A DNA stretch of 64,000 bases from Chitinophagales bacterium (GTDB taxonomy: Bacteria > Bacteroidota > Bacteroidia > Chitinophagales > Saprospiraceae). Under the pieces are notes generated by a model, which was given only the letters and a program-made list of their open reading frames with translations, was not told where the DNA came from and ran no database searches. The stretch covers positions 124,001 to 188,000 of the forward strand of contig JAFLBO010000009.1 in NCBI GenBank assembly GCA_017303475.1, written 5' to 3'. Positions 61,363 through 64,000 of the stretch are shown here, in pieces (position 1 is the stretch's first letter; each line of letters opens with the position of its first letter). The translations under genes were made by a program, and so were the position numbers.

Positions 61363-62129
61363 TAGGGCATAAGGTTTCTGTAAGCCCAGGGAATTTCTTC
61401 CCAACTGGCGCCATGATCTTTAGAGTAATAGATTTTTGCGGCATATTCATTCAGCTGAACCACTTCTTCGTGCAATGCTTCCACGAACACCGTTTTACCC
61501 GGGTTGCCCGTCAATGGTGGAAGATTATTCAAGGGTAGATTCAATTCCCAATGATACCCGGCATCAGAAGAATGATAGAGGCCTTTACCCGCCAGCACCC
61601 ACAAATGCTCGCCTTCAGCGGCATAGGTGCGCACTATTCCTGCCGTATCGTGCGGAAATGAAGATATAAGTTCCCATCCTCCAGCGTTCAACTTTTTACT
61701 CAACAACCAGTTCGGTGTTTGGTGATGCCAAACGGAGTAAATGGTATCACCAATAAAGGCCAGCTTTCCAAGAGAACTGCTGCCAATGTAGGACCAGGTG
61801 TTACCTAAATTGCTGCTGGTATACAGTCCAAAATATCCGGATGTATCCGTAGTTCGGGCAAAATATACCCGGCTTTTATCCTGATTTACTTCCAGCAAAA
61901 CAGGATCCTGGATGTCCACCGGGATGTTATTAAATGATTTTTCCCAGTGACTCCCCCCGTCTAAACTCCGGTAAACACCATCTTGATACGAAACAAACAG
62001 ATTTTGCTGAATATTTCGCAGCTTTTGCTGAAAAAATGGTTCAGTGGGAGAACTAAATGGTTCCCATTGCTGGGCGTGGGAAGGGAACGCCAGAAGGGAA
62101 AGAAAAAAGAGAGTGATGAATTGTTGCAT
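61341..62129 (-). CDS. BNR/sialidase-like propeller protein, probably truncated
   Basis: A 262-residue exported protein (signal peptide 1-19, ending SHAQ) with repeats such as VYRSLDGGSHWEKSF, YTSSNLGNTWSYIG, LYHSSDAGYHWEL and YYSKDHGASWEEI (BNR Asp-box-like S-x-D-x-G-x-x-W). It covers only about four blades and ends abruptly (MVFPSQ) inside a dispersed repeat, with no CTD. It is most easily read as a longer T9SS cargo gene cut at its 3' end. It may be non-functional or give a short periplasmic protein. Confidence 0.72.
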   Translation of the reverse strand: MQQFITLFFLSLLAFPSHAQQWEPFSSPTEPFFQQKLRNIQQNLFVSYQDGVYRSLDGGSHWEKSFNNIPVDIQDPVLLEVNQDKSRVYFARTTDTSGYFGLYTSSNLGNTWSYIGSSSLGKLAFIGDTIYSVWHHQTPNWLLSKKLNAGGWELISSFPHDTAGIVRTYAAEGEHLWVLAGKGLYHSSDAGYHWELNLPLNNLPPLTGNPGKTVFVEALHEEVVQLNEYAAKIYYSKDHGASWEEIPWAYRNLMPYMVFPSQ

Positions 62130-62388
62130 TGTAAGTTGTTAAAAAGGATATTATGTTAAAAATTTAACAGATCATCAATGTTAATTTTTCATTGGTACAT
62201 AGATCAACTTATTAAAATTATTACCTAAATACTCATGTAATAGAAAAAAAACACTTAAATAATCTCAACGATTTTTATACTCTAACGGCACTCTTTCAAT
62301 AACTAAAGTACAATTTCCTACAACGTATATAACTATCTCAAAAAGAGTAAAGCAGTTAGATTCTTCAATCGACATTTTATTAATAATT

Positions 62389-62784
62389 TTATTGATTTTT
62401 TTTAAATTTTTTTATATTATTGATTTGGTAATCACTGCTTATTATTCTAATTTCATCATATAGTACATTAGAAAAGACAAAACCTATCTTTATTTTTCTT
62501 ATGCCGCATTTTATTTTAGGAATTTGTGTGTTTAGTAAGCTAGATAGCTCGAATTCTATCTTTTTATAATTAGCAATATCACCACTACCCTTTATTTTAC
62601 ATACATGAACCACCTCATTTTTATCTCTTGAATAATATCGAATTCCCCAAATTGAGTCATTAATAGATTGATAAGAAAGATACTGGAATCCGTCAATATC
62701 CGTAACTTCAATAGTTTGAGGAGACTGAGAAAATAAAAAGAAAGAAAACAAGGTAAATATGCCCAGAAAAACAACCTTTTTCAT
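62389..62784 (-). CDS. Small exported protein of unknown function
   Basis: A 131-residue protein with a signal peptide (about 1-19, ending FLFSQ) and a beta-rich, lysine- and isoleucine-rich body. No family is recognised. The coding sequence is strongly A/T-rich, like the rest of 62.1-64 kb and unlike most of the window. It follows the TonB-C lipoprotein gene by 97 bases on the same strand. The preceding stretch 62130-62388 has no visible gene. Confidence 0.55.
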   Translation of the reverse strand: MKKVVFLGIFTLFSFFLFSQSPQTIEVTDIDGFQYLSYQSINDSIWGIRYYSRDKNEVVHVCKIKGSGDIANYKKIEFELSSLLNTQIPKIKCGIRKIKIGFVFSNVLYDEIRIISSDYQINNIKKFKKNQ

Positions 62785-62881
62785 TGAATTTAGATTTTAT
62801 GATGAAGGCAAGTCAATACAACGCTGAGGGTATAAAAACATCAAGTCAAATTTTTATGCGGTTGCCCTGTCCTCACCTGAT

Positions 62882-63304
62882 TTAAAATTTTAAAGGAAGG
62901 AACATTTTTACAGGTACTTTTTCTCCGTTGCAACTTCCAGCATTCCATTTAGGTGTTTTTTCTAACACCTTCAAAATTTTTTTTTCTGCTTCGGACAACA
63001 TGGACATATCTTTGCCTTTTATTCGAGGAGCTGTTACCTTTCCTTTTTTATCAACAATAAATTCTATTAAAAAAGTTGCTTGAAATTGTTCTTGTTTCGG
63101 GTATTCAAAGTTTTCTATAAAAAACTGCAATAATGCCATACCTCCCCCTTCATATTCAGGCATTTTATCGACGTAAACGTAAACGCTTTGATTGCTCAAA
63201 GAGTCATATTCCAAAAAGCAATCTACATGTGTAGATTTGGATTTACTTCCTGATGCACAGGCATGTATGAGACTTAACAATGAAATAGCTAATATTTGTT
63301 TCAT
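62882..63304 (-). CDS. Lipoprotein with TonB C-terminal-like domain
   Basis: A 140-residue protein; ATG 63302-63304 begins a lipoprotein signal peptide (lipobox LIHA-Cys16). The body matches the TonB_C domain as found in many Bacteroidota proteins: MPEYEGGGMALLQFFIENF (about 47-65), TFLIEFIVDKKGKVTAPRI (about 77-95) and the WNAGSCNGEKVPVKMFLP end. It lacks the N-terminal transmembrane helix and Pro-rich linker of true TonB, so it is unlikely to energise transport. The start codon lies 4 bases after the stop of the upstream metalloprotease-domain gene, so the two are probably translated from one mRNA. Confidence 0.78.
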   Translation of the reverse strand: MKQILAISLLSLIHACASGSKSKSTHVDCFLEYDSLSNQSVYVYVDKMPEYEGGGMALLQFFIENFEYPKQEQFQATFLIEFIVDKKGKVTAPRIKGKDMSMLSEAEKKILKVLEKTPKWNAGSCNGEKVPVKMFLPLKF

Positions 63305-63308
63305 GTTT

Positions 63309-64000
63309 TTATTTCTTTTGAACAACCTGACCAGGAGTATCAAACCAATAATCCTGATAAAATTTGTTATATAGGTTACGTCTTTCTTCAGAGCTTGCAT
63401 CTGGATCAAATTTTGGGCTAACTCCATAACCGTGCTTCTGCATATTTATTTCATTTTGCATCATTTTTAACTGGTCCTTTGTCATTAGATTTAATGGGGC
63501 ATTGCCAGCATTTTTCCCATCTATATAAATCATGGAATAATTCATTATATTGAATAAAATATTTGGATCTGTTAATGGAGTACTTTGGTAGTTCTTGTCA
63601 GCAACATGGATTAATTCCGTATCAGCTCCTTGTGTCTTATCAAATGGGTGTTCAAAACGAAGCGTATGTAGCAATTCGTGAACTACAACTAATGCCGCTT
63701 CTGTTGGAGTTTTTAAAGAGCCATCCTTATTATACAAATTAACTCCTGCTTGGCCAAATCCATTTAACCCAGAAACCATTAGGTCATCAGGCCCTCCTGT
63801 ATATTTTTTTCCATATATATATACTTCCGGAACTAATCGACCATTCCCATCACCAGCATTGAATGAAACAGAGCCTGAAAACATTCCCCCCGAAGAAATT
63901 TGTAAAGTATTATTAAGTTGCTCATTAATAGATGTTTGAAACTCTAAAATTTGTTCTTTTGTTAGCCCTAATTCTTTATCAATACTAATACTTGTATTCA
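63309..64000 (-). CDS. Metalloprotease-domain protein (C-terminal part; continues past the right edge)
   Basis: The frame is open from the edge to the stop at 63309, so the ATG at 63882-63884 need not be the start. The zinc-binding motif HELLHTLRFEH (HExxHxxxxxH) is followed about 50 residues on by NIMNYS, a Met-turn, so this is a metzincin-like domain. It ends with a hydrophilic tail (QDYWFDTPGQVVQKK). No CTD is present. The A/T-rich sequence and the small lipoprotein gene directly downstream resemble the C-terminal tip of a polymorphic (for example Rhs-type) toxin with an immunity gene, but the N-terminal part is outside the window. Confidence 0.7.
   Translation of the reverse strand, partial: NTSISIDKELGLTKEQILEFQTSINEQLNNTLQISSGGMFSGSVSFNAGDGNGRLVPEVYIYGKKYTGGPDDLMVSGLNGFGQAGVNLYNKDGSLKTPTEAALVVVHELLHTLRFEHPFDKTQGADTELIHVADKNYQSTPLTDPNILFNIMNYSMIYIDGKNAGNAPLNLMTKDQLKMMQNEINMQKHGYGVSPKFDPDASSEERRNLYNKFYQDYWFDTPGQVVQKK

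Overview
The window comes from a member of the Bacteroidota, most likely a saprospiraceae-like or cytophagia-like environmental lineage. This rests on the many secreted proteins with type IX secretion (T9SS) C-terminal sorting domains (CTDs), the SprB-type repeat proteins, a gliding-type CHU_C domain, a choice-of-anchor L protein, a hybrid two-component system (HTCS), and promoters that fit the phylum consensus (TTTG, 19 bases, TAnnTTTG). The genus cannot be named from sequence alone. No tRNA, rRNA, CRISPR array, plasmid replication gene or transposase gene was seen.

Layout. 0-8.2 kb is housekeeping DNA: a PstS-like lipoprotein (partial), a small membrane protein, cysS, lgt, an ATP-grasp protein, bcp and a periplasmic GH65, all on the minus strand. 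The spaces between them are almost filled by short-period repeats folded into long hairpins, several of which begin exactly at a stop codon. 8.2-15.4 kb holds a Wzz/BY-kinase-like protein with a degenerate kinase domain, then a 4.7 kb segment bounded by a 155-bp direct repeat that carries an M43-like metalloprotease (signal peptide frameshifted by a heptamer repeat) and a beta-helix protein. 15.4-25.2 kb is T9SS cargo: two paralogous propeller proteins, a large beta-helix protein and an M4 peptidase. 25.2-31 kb has trpE, a Uma2 protein, a PA14/beta-helix protein, a lipoprotein and a DUF486 membrane protein. 31-45.5 kb is again adhesin-like cargo: two tandem 1018-residue SprB-repeat paralogues, a propeller protein, an HTH/pentapeptide-repeat regulator, an FG-GAP protein, a MITE-like element and a frameshifted SprB-repeat/CHU_C gene. 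45.5-52.4 kb has a RibD-like reductase, a DUF2235 hydrolase, a palindromic element, an AlkA-type glycosylase and a 1238-residue cargo protein. 52.4-59.8 kb is a possible regulatory unit: an HTCS divergent from a cytochrome-like lipoprotein, a duplicated alpha/beta protein and a beta/gamma-crystallin protein. 59.8-64 kb has a choice-of-anchor L protein, a 3'-truncated propeller gene and an AT-rich end with a metalloprotease-domain protein, a TonB-C lipoprotein and a small secreted protein.

How the genes work together. About fourteen genes encode proteins expected to cross the inner membrane by Sec and the outer membrane by T9SS, so the window is dominated by surface and secreted functions (adhesion, proteolysis, matrix). 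The T9SS machinery itself is not here. The most unusual signals are in the non-coding DNA: palindromes built from short tandem repeats at gene ends, G-run arrays upstream of bcp and trpE, and signs of recombination (155-bp direct repeat, dispersed 20-bp ends, tandem gene duplication, two frameshifts).
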